DNA from: DYRG01 sp041161065
GTDB lineage: Bacteria; Pseudomonadota; Gammaproteobacteria; Beggiatoales; Beggiatoaceae
Direction: 5' to 3'
DNA: 64,000 nt
Assembly (NCBI GenBank): GCA_041161065.1
Contig: JBEAVE010000030.1
Coordinates: 62,001 to 126,000, forward strand
Position numbers and translations under genes: made by a program. Of this stretch, positions 8,079 to 17,741 are shown one piece after another (the stretch's first letter is position 1; each line of letters starts with the position of its first letter). The notes under the pieces were generated by a model, which saw nothing but the letters and a program-made list of their open reading frames with translations, did no database searches and had not been told where the DNA came from.

Positions 8079-8795
8079 TCACATTGTTAAATTACGAAAT
8101 ACGTCATCTAAACGTTGTTGGGGAGATTTTGCTTTGAGTTTCTCGGGGGTTTCATCGGCGACGATTCTACCCTTTGCAATAATAATCGCCCGCGAACAAA
8201 CCGCATCGACTTCTTCTAAAATGTGGGTTGATAAAATAATGACTTTCTCTGCCGCCATATTTTTAATGAGCGAACGCACTTCGTGTTTTTGATTGGGGTC
8301 GAGCCCGTCGGTGGGTTCGTCCAAAATGAGGACGGCGGGATCGTGCAAAATGGCTTGCGCTAATCCGACGCGGCGTTTGTAACCCTTTGATAAGGTGTCG
8401 ATTGATTGATGCGCGACGCTGCCTAAATTAACTTGATCGATAACTTCGCGAACCCGTTTAGTTTTGGTTTCGCCGCGTAACCCTCTGATTTCCGCAATAA
8501 AAGTCAAAAAATCTTCAGGATTCATATCGGGATAAGCGGGCGCGCCTTCGGGTAAATAGCCAATTTTCTGTTTAGCTTCAATGGGTTGCTTGAGAATATC
8601 AAAGCCGCAAATGGTCGCAGAACCGTGCGTGGGCGTTAAAAAACCCGTAATCATTTTCATGGTGGTGGATTTGCCCGCGCCGTTTGGACCCAAAAAGCCC
8701 AACACCTCGCCCTGTTTAACCGAAAACGACAAATCCGAAACGGCAGTAAATTGCCCAAAATCCTTGCGTAAATGCGCAATTTCAACACTATTCAA
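8079..8795 (-). CDS. ABC transporter ATP-binding protein (GldA-like)
   Basis: 238 residues from TTG at 8795, chosen because AGGAG lies at ideal spacing just upstream and the protein then begins with the usual VEIAHLRKDFG. An in-frame upstream ATG at 8918 would add 41 residues without family character. Walker A is GPNGAGKST, the signature is LSKGYKRRVGLAQA, Walker B is VLILDEPTDGLDP, and the H-loop is ILSTH. First gene of the four-gene operon; it energises the permease at 7335-8069. Confidence 0.93.
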   Translation of the reverse strand: MNSVEIAHLRKDFGQFTAVSDLSFSVKQGEVLGFLGPNGAGKSTTMKMITGFLTPTHGSATICGFDILKQPIEAKQKIGYLPEGAPAYPDMNPEDFLTFIAEIRGLRGETKTKRVREVIDQVNLGSVAHQSIDTLSKGYKRRVGLAQAILHDPAVLILDEPTDGLDPNQKHEVRSLIKNMAAEKVIILSTHILEEVDAVCSRAIIIAKGRIVADETPEKLKAKSPQQRLDDVFRNLTM

Positions 8796-8822
8796 TTTAT
8801 TTCTCCTATCAGAAATGCACCG

Positions 8823-8857
8823 CTCGAAAATGGGGCAATGCCCACCGTTTTCAAGAG
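8823..8857 (-). promoter_or_regulatory. Hairpin in the leader of the Gld-type operon
   Basis: Interrupted inverted repeat (arms about 8823-8830 and 8848-8857, plus an inner TGGG/CCCA stem) just upstream of the TTG start region, with no U-tract. It may be a leader structure; I cannot assign a role. Confidence 0.25.
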
Positions 8858-9009
8858 CCCGCCCGCCAGCAGATTCAAACGGGTGACCCGCGCTTTGTTT
8901 CAAACATGTGCAAAACAACGATAAAAAGTTAATCGAGGAAATTTTTGAGAAAAGAAGGTAGCAATATATTTAACCGATTGATTAAATTTATCTATTACTA
9001 CCCTAAAGA

Positions 9010-10545
9010 TTATTCGTCGTCGGTTTCAAGAGGCATGGGATCGGCGGGTAATTTGTCGAGCAAATATTGCACTAAAAGTGAAACGGGACGACCGGTCGCG
9101 CCTTTAGTAACCCGTTTGGTGGAGCGCGGATACCAAGCTGTGCCCGCGATGTCCAAATGCGCCCAGTGAAATTTTTTCGCAAAACGTGAGAGAAAACAAG
9201 CCGCTGTAATCGATCCGCCTTCGGGTCCGCCAATATTTGCCATGTCCGCAAACGGGCTGTCGAGCAAATCTTGGTAGTCGTCCCACAAGGGCATTTCCCA
9301 CACGCGATCAGCGGATTTATTGCCAGCATCGATTAAGTCATTGATTAAAGTGGGATTATTTCCGAACAAACCGCTAGGTTGCCGTCCCAATGCCACCACG
9401 CACGCGCCCGTCAAAGTGGCGACATCGATGACGGCTTCAGGTTTGAATTGTTCGGCATAAGTGAGTGCGTCGCACAAAATCAAACGTCCTTCCGCGTCGG
9501 TGTTCAAAATTTCAATGGTTTGACCCGACATCGACGTGATGATGTCGCTGGGTTTCAACGCGCGTCCGCTGGGGAGATTTTCCGTGCACGGCGCGATGCA
9601 AATCAAATTCAGTGGCAATTGCAGTTCCGCCGCCACCGAAAATGCCGCCAACACGGTCGCTGCGCCGCACATATCGAACTTCATTTGATCCATGTCGAGC
9701 CCGGGCTTGAGCGAAATCCCCCCCGAATCAAAGGTAATTCCCTTGCCAATAAACACGATTGGGGGCTGATTTTTTTTGCCGCCTTGATAATTGAGCACGG
9801 TCATTTTGGCGGGTTCATCGCTGCCTTTTGCGACAGATAACAGCGCGTTCATGCCCAGATCGTGCATTTTTGAGGCATCTAAAATCTCGCAAGTGACGTT
9901 TTTGTAAATGTGGCACAAATTAGCGGCGCGGTCGGCAAAATACGAGGGCGTACAGATATTTGGCGGTAAATTGGCGAGGTCTTTGGCGAGTTTTACGCCT
10001 GCTGCGATGGCTTGGGCTTCGTGGCTGGCTTTTTCGGCGATTGGCAATTCTCGCCGCGATGTCACGCTAAACGTCACTTTTCGCAACGGACGGCGTGCAA
10101 CGTCTTTTTTGGTTTTGAGTTGATCAAAGCGATATAAAGTATTTGCTGTAATTTCAACAGCATGACGAACCCGCCAATAGGTATCGCGTCCTTTAACATT
10201 TAATTCTGTCAAATAACAAACGGTTTCCATTGCGCCCATTTCATTGAGCGTGTGCACGGTTTTCTCAATAATTTTGCGATATTGCATATCACCTAATTCG
10301 CGTTCTCGCCCACAACCGACCAATAAAATTCGATCCGCCAATGTCCCCGTAACATTATGTAATAACAAGGTTTGTCCGACTTTTCCTTCCAAATCTCCTC
10401 GCCGCAACATATTCGATAACAAACCCTCACAAACATCGTCAATTTGTTTTGCCATTTCTGAAAGACGGCGCGGTTCATACACCCCAACCACCACACAAGC
10501 TGTCCGTTGTTTTTCTGGATGCCCGCTTTTAATGCTAAATTCCAT
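9010..10545 (-). CDS. pepA: Leucyl aminopeptidase (cytosol aminopeptidase, M17)
   Basis: About 511 residues. Start taken at ATG 10545 (MEFSIKSG), which has GGGGAG seven bases upstream, rather than the ATG five codons earlier. The M17 catalytic hallmark NTDAEGRL is present, as are the metal-site segments VGKGITFDSGGISLKP-like (here IGKGITFDSGG) and MKFDMCGAA. The enzyme removes N-terminal residues from peptides using two metal ions; PepA homologues also bind DNA in Xer recombination and pyrimidine regulation. It stands alone between the ABC operon and a divergent histidine kinase. Local GC is higher than in its neighbours. Confidence 0.95.
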   Translation of the reverse strand: MEFSIKSGHPEKQRTACVVVGVYEPRRLSEMAKQIDDVCEGLLSNMLRRGDLEGKVGQTLLLHNVTGTLADRILLVGCGRERELGDMQYRKIIEKTVHTLNEMGAMETVCYLTELNVKGRDTYWRVRHAVEITANTLYRFDQLKTKKDVARRPLRKVTFSVTSRRELPIAEKASHEAQAIAAGVKLAKDLANLPPNICTPSYFADRAANLCHIYKNVTCEILDASKMHDLGMNALLSVAKGSDEPAKMTVLNYQGGKKNQPPIVFIGKGITFDSGGISLKPGLDMDQMKFDMCGAATVLAAFSVAAELQLPLNLICIAPCTENLPSGRALKPSDIITSMSGQTIEILNTDAEGRLILCDALTYAEQFKPEAVIDVATLTGACVVALGRQPSGLFGNNPTLINDLIDAGNKSADRVWEMPLWDDYQDLLDSPFADMANIGGPEGGSITAACFLSRFAKKFHWAHLDIAGTAWYPRSTKRVTKGATGRPVSLLVQYLLDKLPADPMPLETDDE

Positions 10546-10683
10546 GACGCTCCCCATCACAAATTTGTAAAAAATCCGCTTATTTTACCACTGAAGGTCA
10601 AAACCACCTATTTTTATCAGAAAAGATTGTGATTTATTTATAAAATACCCGCCCCCACGCGCACTTACTTGATCCTAATGTTA

Positions 10684-10695
10684 GATAACGTTATC
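10684..10695. promoter_or_regulatory. Perfect 12-bp palindrome upstream of histidine kinase
   Basis: GATAACGTTATC lies 41 bases before the kinase start and could be a regulator binding site. No consensus promoter is evident next to it. Confidence 0.3.
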
Positions 10696-10736
10696 CTTTA
10701 CCTCATCAAGTTTTTTATGTCACGGCGATAATATTC

Positions 10737-12743
10737 ATGCGTAATCAAAATTTTAGCAGAAAATACAATCGATTATTAGAATTTGCAACAGTTATTGTTC
10801 TTATAATTTTTGCTTCACTTTTATTTGTCGAATACCAATTACAAACCACCTCAAAAGCCGAGAAACTTCGATTGCAATTCGAGCAACGTGTCAGCGAATT
10901 AGATAGTTTCCTTAAACGTGTCGCTGATCAAACCGTTTTATTAAAACAACAAGCCGATTATTTGTTCTCTTTACCTCGAGAAAATAACCCGAATCATCTT
11001 TTTCAAGCAACATTGATTGATCGCGGCATTTTGCTCGAAAATACCCATGAATTAAGTGTTTCTGGTGCACTAAGTTATCCTCTCAAAACGGCTTTTGATA
11101 TTTTAGAGCAAGTTAGTGCCGTTTATTACCTTTCTACAACGGGCTTTATGTGGATATATCCATCGCCACCCGAAATCTCCTCAAAATCGTTTGATAAATT
11201 GACCGCTGAATTTCAAAAAAACTATTTTTGGACAAATGCTTATTTCGATGAAACCGGCAAAGGCTTAATGGTTTCTTGTGGTTCTCCTGTATATGAAATG
11301 TCTAAAGATCGACAACAGTTATTTCGAGGCGTGATTGCAATAGATGTGAGCGTAGATGTACTCAATCATTTCATGAACAAATTAGCCGATCAACAAGGTT
11401 CTCTAGCTTTAATTAATGAAAATCACCAATTGATTGCTTATCAGGGTTTAGTTTCCTCACAACATATTATTGCAAAATCTGCTCAGCGGGCTGTGCCTAG
11501 TGAATATAGCAAATCCTTTGAAAAAATGTTGCAAGATGCCCCTTTGAAATTGCACTATTTTGGCGATTATCAAGTTTATTACCAAAAATTAAAAAATGCC
11601 CCTTGGAAAATCATTTTCTTAGATCGTCCTCAAACGCTTATGCACTTTTTATTTCAACAAGGGGGATTGTTGTTTTCAACGTTGTTATTAATTTTGGGTT
11701 TGTTATTGTTATTTGTAGATAGGCTGGTTCGATATTACTTTGTGAATCCCGCCAATCGTTTAGTTGAATACATTGAAAAAGAGAGCAAAAGTCCTTACCC
11801 TGTCAGTATTCCCACTGTGCCTGTGGGTTGGAAAAGATGGTTTGAAATTATTGGAGAATCATTTCAAACAAATCGTAATTATACCCGCCAATTAGAAATC
11901 AAAGTACAAGAAAGATCAGCCAGTTTGAAACAAAAAAATAAAGACCTTGCAAATGCCCTAAAAGTTCAAAAAGGTATGCAGGCACAATTAATTCATGCAG
12001 AGAAAATGGCTTCTTTAGGAATGCTCACTGCGGGCATTGCTCATGAAATTAAAAATCCACTCAATTTTATTAGTAATTTTTCTGAATTAGCCCATGAAAA
12101 TATCGAAGAATTAAAATCACAACCTCATGATTTAGAATCTATAATTCCCGATTTAGATATTTATGTTACAAAAATCCAAGAACACGCTAAACGGGCAGAT
12201 AGTATCATTAGAAGTATGCTTTTACATTCTCGAGGAAGCCATACTGAAAAAACGCTCACAAACTTAAATGAATTGCTCCACGAATATGCACAATTGGCTT
12301 ATCACGGAATGAGAGCAAAAGATGTTAATTTTTATGTGGTGCTTGAAGAGCATTATGATCAAACAATTGAAGCCATTAATGTGGTTTCTCAAGATATTAG
12401 TCGAGTTTTTCTAAATTTAATTAATAATGCCTGTTATTCCGTGCATCAAAAAAAATTGAACAACGATAAAACATTTGTTCCAACTGTTCGATTAACAACT
12501 ACGCATTTGAATGATAAAATTATTATTCAAATTTGGGATAATGGATTAGGTATTCCTGAAGATAAACAAAAAAAGATTTTAGAACCCTTTTTTACAACAA
12601 AACCACCAGGTGAAGGAACGGGTTTAGGACTTTCAATGAGTTATGATATAATTGTCAGTGGACATCAAGGGGATTTTCAAGTGGTTTCTCAGCTTGACGA
12701 ATATGCCGAATTTATTTTAACTTTACCCAAAACAAATCATTAG
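10737..12743 (+). CDS. Membrane sensor histidine kinase with periplasmic Cache-like domain
   Basis: 668 residues. TM1 at about 15-34, a periplasmic PDC/Cache-like sensor of about 270 residues, TM2 at about 305-328, then a coiled coil (EIKVQERSASLKQKNKDL). The HisKA H-box is GIAHEIKNPLNF with H436; the ATPase domain has the N-box (NLINNACYSV), G1 (DNGLGIP) and G2 (GEGTGLGLSM). It phosphorylates a partner regulator in response to an extracellular signal; the gene 11 bases downstream encodes that regulator. The signal is unknown. Confidence 0.92.
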   Translation: MRNQNFSRKYNRLLEFATVIVLIIFASLLFVEYQLQTTSKAEKLRLQFEQRVSELDSFLKRVADQTVLLKQQADYLFSLPRENNPNHLFQATLIDRGILLENTHELSVSGALSYPLKTAFDILEQVSAVYYLSTTGFMWIYPSPPEISSKSFDKLTAEFQKNYFWTNAYFDETGKGLMVSCGSPVYEMSKDRQQLFRGVIAIDVSVDVLNHFMNKLADQQGSLALINENHQLIAYQGLVSSQHIIAKSAQRAVPSEYSKSFEKMLQDAPLKLHYFGDYQVYYQKLKNAPWKIIFLDRPQTLMHFLFQQGGLLFSTLLLILGLLLLFVDRLVRYYFVNPANRLVEYIEKESKSPYPVSIPTVPVGWKRWFEIIGESFQTNRNYTRQLEIKVQERSASLKQKNKDLANALKVQKGMQAQLIHAEKMASLGMLTAGIAHEIKNPLNFISNFSELAHENIEELKSQPHDLESIIPDLDIYVTKIQEHAKRADSIIRSMLLHSRGSHTEKTLTNLNELLHEYAQLAYHGMRAKDVNFYVVLEEHYDQTIEAINVVSQDISRVFLNLINNACYSVHQKKLNNDKTFVPTVRLTTTHLNDKIIIQIWDNGLGIPEDKQKKILEPFFTTKPPGEGTGLGLSMSYDIIVSGHQGDFQVVSQLDEYAEFILTLPKTNH

Positions 12744-12754
12744 AAGGTAGGTAT

Positions 12755-13801
12755 ATGACTATTAAAATTATGGTAGTGGATGATGAAGCAGATTTGGAAT
12801 TGCTTATTCAACATAAATTTAAGCAAAAAATCCGTGAAAATATATATAGTTTTGTCTATGCTAGAAATGGTTTAGAGGCATTAGAAAAACTTAAAAAGTA
12901 TCCCGATATTCGAGTGGTGGTGACAGATATAAATATGCCGCAAATGGACGGTTTGACATTATTGGCTATGTTGCGCCAAATTAATGCGAAAGTCAGCACC
13001 ATTGTTATTTCTGCGTATGGTGATATGGAGAATATTCGTAAAGCGATGAATTGTGGGGCATCTGATTTTCTAACAAAACCGATTAACTTTAAGGAGTTAG
13101 AAAGCTCTTTAGAAAGAACTATTGAGAATATTCATGTAGAAAGTGAATTGAATGATGCTCTTGATGCCTATCGAGAAGATACTCAACCTTCAGCTATAAA
13201 CAAAACGGTTGAACAACCTATTTCAACGACGGCTCGGTTGAAAACCTTTTTATCGGAAGCAACGCTTGTTGTATTTGATATGCACGGGGTAACAACATTA
13301 AATGAAAATCTTGCGCCTCAAGCGGTTGCAGAAGTATTTGAGCAAATTACTCGACACATTAGCGATCAATGTATAAAACAAGGGGCGGAAGTGAGCCCTT
13401 TTTCAGGGGGAACATTGCTGGCAGTTTTTCGTCAAACAACGCAACATTTAGAAATAGCATTAGATACTTGCTTACAATTGCGTACAAGTTTGGAACAATT
13501 GCAATCAAAAACAAATCATACGTTGTTGTTTCCAGAAATAGGAATGGGGGTGAATAGCGGGCAAGTTATTTTTAGTAATATTGGGTATTTCTCTGCGCTT
13601 TCTCCGATGTATGTACCGTTAGGACAAGTGGTGAGCAACACTATGCGTTACCAAGCGGTTATAACGAAAGGAAAAATTGTTATCAATGAGAAGTTATTTT
13701 TGCAAATAAGCCACCATTATCAATGTGAGAAACTTGGGCAGATTAAATTCAAAAATAACAAAGAAAGTACCACTATTTACAACTTATTAAGCAAAAATTA
13801 G
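12755..13801 (+). CDS. Response regulator with degenerate class III cyclase-like output domain
   Basis: 348 residues. The N-terminal receiver domain has the phosphorylatable Asp58 (VTDINMP), conserved Thr/Ser (VISAYG) and Lys (LTKPIN). The C-terminal part from about residue 165 follows the class III adenylate/guanylate cyclase fold: VVFDMHGVT aligns with the first metal-Asp motif, PFSGGTLLAVF with the GDxxxAVF motif, GMGVNSGQVIFSNIG with GIGIHxGxVxxGxxG, and SNTMRYQ with the VNxAxRLQ motif. The second metal-binding Asp is replaced by Gly, so catalysis is doubtful; the domain may be a regulatory pseudocyclase. Co-transcribed with the kinase. Confidence 0.85.
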   Translation: MTIKIMVVDDEADLELLIQHKFKQKIRENIYSFVYARNGLEALEKLKKYPDIRVVVTDINMPQMDGLTLLAMLRQINAKVSTIVISAYGDMENIRKAMNCGASDFLTKPINFKELESSLERTIENIHVESELNDALDAYREDTQPSAINKTVEQPISTTARLKTFLSEATLVVFDMHGVTTLNENLAPQAVAEVFEQITRHISDQCIKQGAEVSPFSGGTLLAVFRQTTQHLEIALDTCLQLRTSLEQLQSKTNHTLLFPEIGMGVNSGQVIFSNIGYFSALSPMYVPLGQVVSNTMRYQAVITKGKIVINEKLFLQISHHYQCEKLGQIKFKNNKESTTIYNLLSKN

Positions 13802-13953
13802 ATAGTTAGGTAGGAAGTGTATATTGTGGTGATATAGCAGGCGAAATTAACGAAAAGAGGAAATGAAATCATTAATGCTTAATAGTAGAAGCGAATGAAT
13901 TGTACCGTTTTATTCAAAATAAGCAATTAAAATTATGAGGTTGCTTACAATAG

Positions 13954-13989
13954 AACGTCTAAAATTTAGCAATTTTGGCGTTATTTTTT
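13954..13989 (+). terminator. Intrinsic terminator after the two-component pair
   Basis: Stem 13954-13966 with 13971-13982 (12 bp with a G-U pair and a bulge), followed by a run of six T at 13984-13989. The remaining gap to the RND gene shows no coding signal. Confidence 0.65.
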
Positions 13990-14064
13990 GTTTTATCGGT
14001 GCGTAAGATAATGTTAAGCTGTTTGCGCTAACATTTGAAGTCTGTTATTAAATGAGTAAGAAAG

Positions 14065-17000
14065 ATGCTTAATAAATTAATCCAATTTGCATTAGAGCAA
14101 CGATTGTTTGTGTTGTTATTAACAATTGTATTGGCAGGGGCGGGTATTTTTGCATTTCAACATTTACCGATTGATGCGTTTCCAGATGTTTCTTCGCCGC
14201 AAGTTAAAATTATTATAAAAGCGGCTGGAATGACACCCGAAGAAGTTGAATCAAGAATTACTGCGCCAATTGAAGTTGAAATGTTAGGAATTCCAAATCA
14301 AGTGATGTTGCGTTCCATTGCAAAATATGGTTTGACGGACATTACAGTTGATTTCACCGAAGGCACAGATGTGTATTGGGCGCGGCAGCAAGTTGCTGAA
14401 CGTTTGAATGCGCTGTGGGGCGACTTACCCCCTGATATTTCAGGCGGTTTAGCCCCTTTGACTACGCCATTGGGTGAAATGTTTATGTTCACGATTGAGG
14501 GCGATCATTTGAATTTGGAGGAAAAACGCGAGTTATTAGATTGGGTTATTCGACCTGCATTAAGAACGGTTTCTGGCGTAGCAGATGTGAATGCGTTGGG
14601 AGGGTTTGTCCGCGCATTTGAAGTGATTCCTGATAATGTGCAAATGGCTTCACGCGGTGTTACCTTAAATACATTACAAAACGCATTACAACGTAATAAC
14701 AAAAACGATGGAGCAGGACGTTTGCAAGAAGGTGAGGAATCTTTATTAGTTCGATCGGAAGGAAGCATTACAAAATTAGAGGACGTAGAAACCATTGTAG
14801 TTCAATTAAATAATGGCGTGCCTGTCTATGTGAATGATGTTGCAAAAGTACGATTGGGCGCAATTACCCGTTACGGCGCGGTGACAAAAAACGGAAAATC
14901 TGAAGCAGTTGAAGGACTTGTCTTAGGATTAAAAGGCGCAAACGCGCGGGAAGTCGTCGCGGGCGTATCCGCCAAACTTGCCGAACTTGCGCCCACTTTG
15001 CCCAAAGGTGTCACCACGCAAGTCTTTTATAATAGAGGAAATTTAGTCGAACGCGCCGTGTTTACCGTTTCAAAAGCCTTAATTGAAGCCATTATTTTAG
15101 TCATTGTTTTACTCATTTTATTTCTAGGCGACGGGCGCGCCGCTTTAACCGTTGCTCTCATTTTACCATTAGCCGCATTAAGCACTTTTATTTTAATGCG
15201 CCATTTCAATTTATCCGCCAATTTAATGAGTCTAGGGGGATTAGCCATTGCCATCGGAATGTTAGTTGATGCAGCAGTGGTCGTAGTTGAAAATATCGTC
15301 GATCAACTTGCTCATCAAGCTCACGCACATCAATCAAAATTACAAACGATTTATCAAGCAGTTAGCGAAGTTGCAATGCCCGTTACAACCGGAATTTTAA
15401 TTATTATTTTAGTGTTTCTACCTTTACTCACTTTGCAAGGTTTAGAAGGCAAGTTGTTTATCCCCGTTGCTCTAACAATTGTTTTCGCATTAGCGGGATC
15501 GTTGTTATTATCTTTAACCGTTATTCCTGTGTTATCTTCCTATGTGTTGGGCAAACCCGCGCACGAAGAACCTTGGTTAATGCGACTATTTCATAAAGGT
15601 TACACGCGCTTATTAACTTGGGCATTGCAATCGAGCAAATGGGTGGTTAGTTTTGCTATCATTGGACTCTTTGTCGCGGCGGGTTTGTATCCTTTCATTG
15701 GTAAAACATTTATGCCGGTTTTAGATGAAGGAAATTTGATTGTTCAATTAGAGAAACTACCGTCAATTAATTTGGATAGTTCTTTAGCGTTAGATTTAAA
15801 AGTTCAACAGGCTTTATTAAAAGAAGTCCCTGAAATTGAAGGAATTGTTGCGCGGTCTGGTTCAGATGAATTAGGGCTTGATCCGATGGGCGTTAATCAA
15901 ACGGATACCTTTCTCGTGCTCAAACCTCGAGAGCAATGGACGGTTTCTGGAAAAGATGGACTTCAAGATAAATTGCGTAATACATTAGAACAATTTGCGG
16001 GTTTGAATTTTGGTTTCACGCAACCGATTGAAATGCGGGTTTCTGAAATGCTCACAGGCACGCGCGGCGATGTGGCAATCAAATTGTTTGGGCGCGACTT
16101 AGAAACTTTAAATCAAAAAGCTCTGCAAATCGTTGAATTGTTAAAAGGAATTTCGGGCAGCGAAGACGTTTTATACGCAGCAAATGCGGGCGTGCAATAT
16201 TTCAATATTCAAATCAATCGACAAAATGTTGGACGCTTAGGTTTGAACGTCGACGAAATCGCGGAGTTGCTCAGAATGCAGTTGGAAGGCAAAAAAATCG
16301 GCACAATTTATGATGGCGGACGACGTATCCCCATGATCTTAAAAGGATCATCGACTTTACGCAACGATGTCAGCAGTTTTGAAAGTTTGCTATTAACGCT
16401 GCCCAACGGAAAACTTATCCCCTTGACAAGCCTCGCAAAATTAGAACGCATCGAAGGTCCCGTCCAAATCAACCGCGAACGCGCCGCCCGTTTAGCCGTC
16501 ATCACGGTCAATGTGCGGGGACGCGATTTGGTCGGCTATGTTGATGAAGCCAAACGCTTAGTTGCCGAAAAAGTCCCTTTAGACGCGGGCTATTCCGTGC
16601 AGTGGGGCGGACAATTCGAAAATCAACAACGCGCCGCCGCTCGTTTAGCATTGGTCGTTCCCATTTCTATCTTGTTGATTTTTATCCTATTATTCTCGAC
16701 CTTTCAATCGGTTCGCCACGCATTATTGGTTTTGTTAAATATCCCTTTTGCGTTAATTGGTGGGATTATGGCGTTGTGGTTGGCGAACGAATATTTATCT
16801 GTCCCCGCGTCGGTGGGATTCATCGCGTTGTTGGGGATTGCGGTGTTGAACGGCGTGATGTTAGTGAGTTATTTCAATCAGTTGCGAGTGAATGGAAAAA
16901 CGATTGGCGAGGCGGTTTTTGAAGGTGCGCGGCGACGTTTGCGCCCTGTTTTGATGACGGCGGGGATTACCGCGTTTGGTTTAGTGCCGCTGTTGTTTGC

Positions 17001-17118
17001 GACGGGACCGGGCGCAGAAATCCAAAAACCCTTAGCCATTGTGGTGATCGGCGGCTTAGCAACTTCTACGCTTTTGACGTTAGTTTTATTACCGATTTTG
17101 TACCGCCGATTTGGGTAA
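14065..17118 (+). CDS. RND efflux transporter of the CusA/CzcA heavy-metal type
   Basis: 1017 residues, full RND length with twelve membrane helices and two large periplasmic loops. The N-terminus (FPDVSSPQVKIIIKAAGMTPEEVESRITAPIE) is characteristic of the heavy-metal efflux branch. The TM4 charge motif reads MLVDAAVVVVEN, so the proton-relay Asp and Glu are present, with Ala where many CzcA proteins have Gly. The usual partners (membrane fusion protein, outer membrane channel) are absent on both sides; they may be encoded elsewhere. The substrate (Cu/Ag, Zn/Co or organic) cannot be assigned. Confidence 0.9.
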   Translation: MLNKLIQFALEQRLFVLLLTIVLAGAGIFAFQHLPIDAFPDVSSPQVKIIIKAAGMTPEEVESRITAPIEVEMLGIPNQVMLRSIAKYGLTDITVDFTEGTDVYWARQQVAERLNALWGDLPPDISGGLAPLTTPLGEMFMFTIEGDHLNLEEKRELLDWVIRPALRTVSGVADVNALGGFVRAFEVIPDNVQMASRGVTLNTLQNALQRNNKNDGAGRLQEGEESLLVRSEGSITKLEDVETIVVQLNNGVPVYVNDVAKVRLGAITRYGAVTKNGKSEAVEGLVLGLKGANAREVVAGVSAKLAELAPTLPKGVTTQVFYNRGNLVERAVFTVSKALIEAIILVIVLLILFLGDGRAALTVALILPLAALSTFILMRHFNLSANLMSLGGLAIAIGMLVDAAVVVVENIVDQLAHQAHAHQSKLQTIYQAVSEVAMPVTTGILIIILVFLPLLTLQGLEGKLFIPVALTIVFALAGSLLLSLTVIPVLSSYVLGKPAHEEPWLMRLFHKGYTRLLTWALQSSKWVVSFAIIGLFVAAGLYPFIGKTFMPVLDEGNLIVQLEKLPSINLDSSLALDLKVQQALLKEVPEIEGIVARSGSDELGLDPMGVNQTDTFLVLKPREQWTVSGKDGLQDKLRNTLEQFAGLNFGFTQPIEMRVSEMLTGTRGDVAIKLFGRDLETLNQKALQIVELLKGISGSEDVLYAANAGVQYFNIQINRQNVGRLGLNVDEIAELLRMQLEGKKIGTIYDGGRRIPMILKGSSTLRNDVSSFESLLLTLPNGKLIPLTSLAKLERIEGPVQINRERAARLAVITVNVRGRDLVGYVDEAKRLVAEKVPLDAGYSVQWGGQFENQQRAAARLALVVPISILLIFILLFSTFQSVRHALLVLLNIPFALIGGIMALWLANEYLSVPASVGFIALLGIAVLNGVMLVSYFNQLRVNGKTIGEAVFEGARRRLRPVLMTAGITAFGLVPLLFATGPGAEIQKPLAIVVIGGLATSTLLTLVLLPILYRRFG

Positions 17119-17119
17119 T

Positions 17120-17446
17120 TTACGTTGAGGAACGTTGGGATTTTTCCTCTAATCCCGACAAACCAAAACGGCGATTCAGTTCCTCTAAAACCGCATGATA
17201 ATCTAATCCTAAATGTGAAAGCATCACTAAGGAATGAAACCACAAATCCGCTGTTTCATAAATGATTTTATCGGGATCACCGTTCTTTGCGGCAATAATG
17301 GTTTCTGCGGCTTCTTCACCCACTTTTTTGAGAATCGAATCCAACCCTTTTGAATACAGCGTTGCAACATAAGAACTGGTCGGATCGGCTTGCTTTCGTT
17401 CCTCTAACACGTGGGTTAATTGACTTAAAATCTCTTGATGTGACAT
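17120..17446 (-). CDS. hisE: Phosphoribosyl-ATP pyrophosphohydrolase
   Basis: 108 residues, the normal length of stand-alone HisE. It hydrolyses PR-ATP to PR-AMP in histidine synthesis. The MazG-like helical motifs are clear: KKVGEEAAETIIAAKNGD and ETADLWFHSLVMLSH supply the metal-binding Glu/Asp residues. It ends two bases from the convergent RND gene. hisG is at 47262 and not linked, so the his genes are dispersed. Confidence 0.95.
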   Translation of the reverse strand: MSHQEILSQLTHVLEERKQADPTSSYVATLYSKGLDSILKKVGEEAAETIIAAKNGDPDKIIYETADLWFHSLVMLSHLGLDYHAVLEELNRRFGLSGLEEKSQRSST

Positions 17447-17741
17447 TTCAACGACCTATTTTTGAATAAAAAAGCGATTTCTTTTTCTCATTTCGATATG
17501 TCTAATAACCCGCAATTTTACGCTATCCTTTTTGTATTTTCCACCAATAACGCATCAAGCTGCTAATCAATAGAAAACATGGCTATATGATACTATTTCA
17601 CAGAAACCATTTGATTTTATTGGTTTTTTAAAAGAAATCAAAAACCTTTATCTGGTTATCAACAGAGAATGCTTGCTGCAAACGCGGATTTTCGCCACAA
17701 TCGACACATTTTTGCAAATCTAAACAATGGAGAACAGGACT

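Noticed and set aside
8796..8918. 41-residue N-terminal extension of the ABC ATPase from ATG 8918
   Set aside because: The extension has no ATPase likeness, while TTG 8795 has AGGAG at ideal spacing and the normal family N-terminus.
9379..9840. 153-codon plus-strand ORF inside pepA
   Set aside because: Antisense shadow of the GC-rich pepA coding sequence; pepA is intact and well supported.
17604..17629. 6-bp hairpin with T-run upstream of tkt
   Set aside because: No plus-strand gene ends nearby; a short chance stem in AT-rich sequence is the simpler view, although a tkt leader attenuator cannot be excluded.
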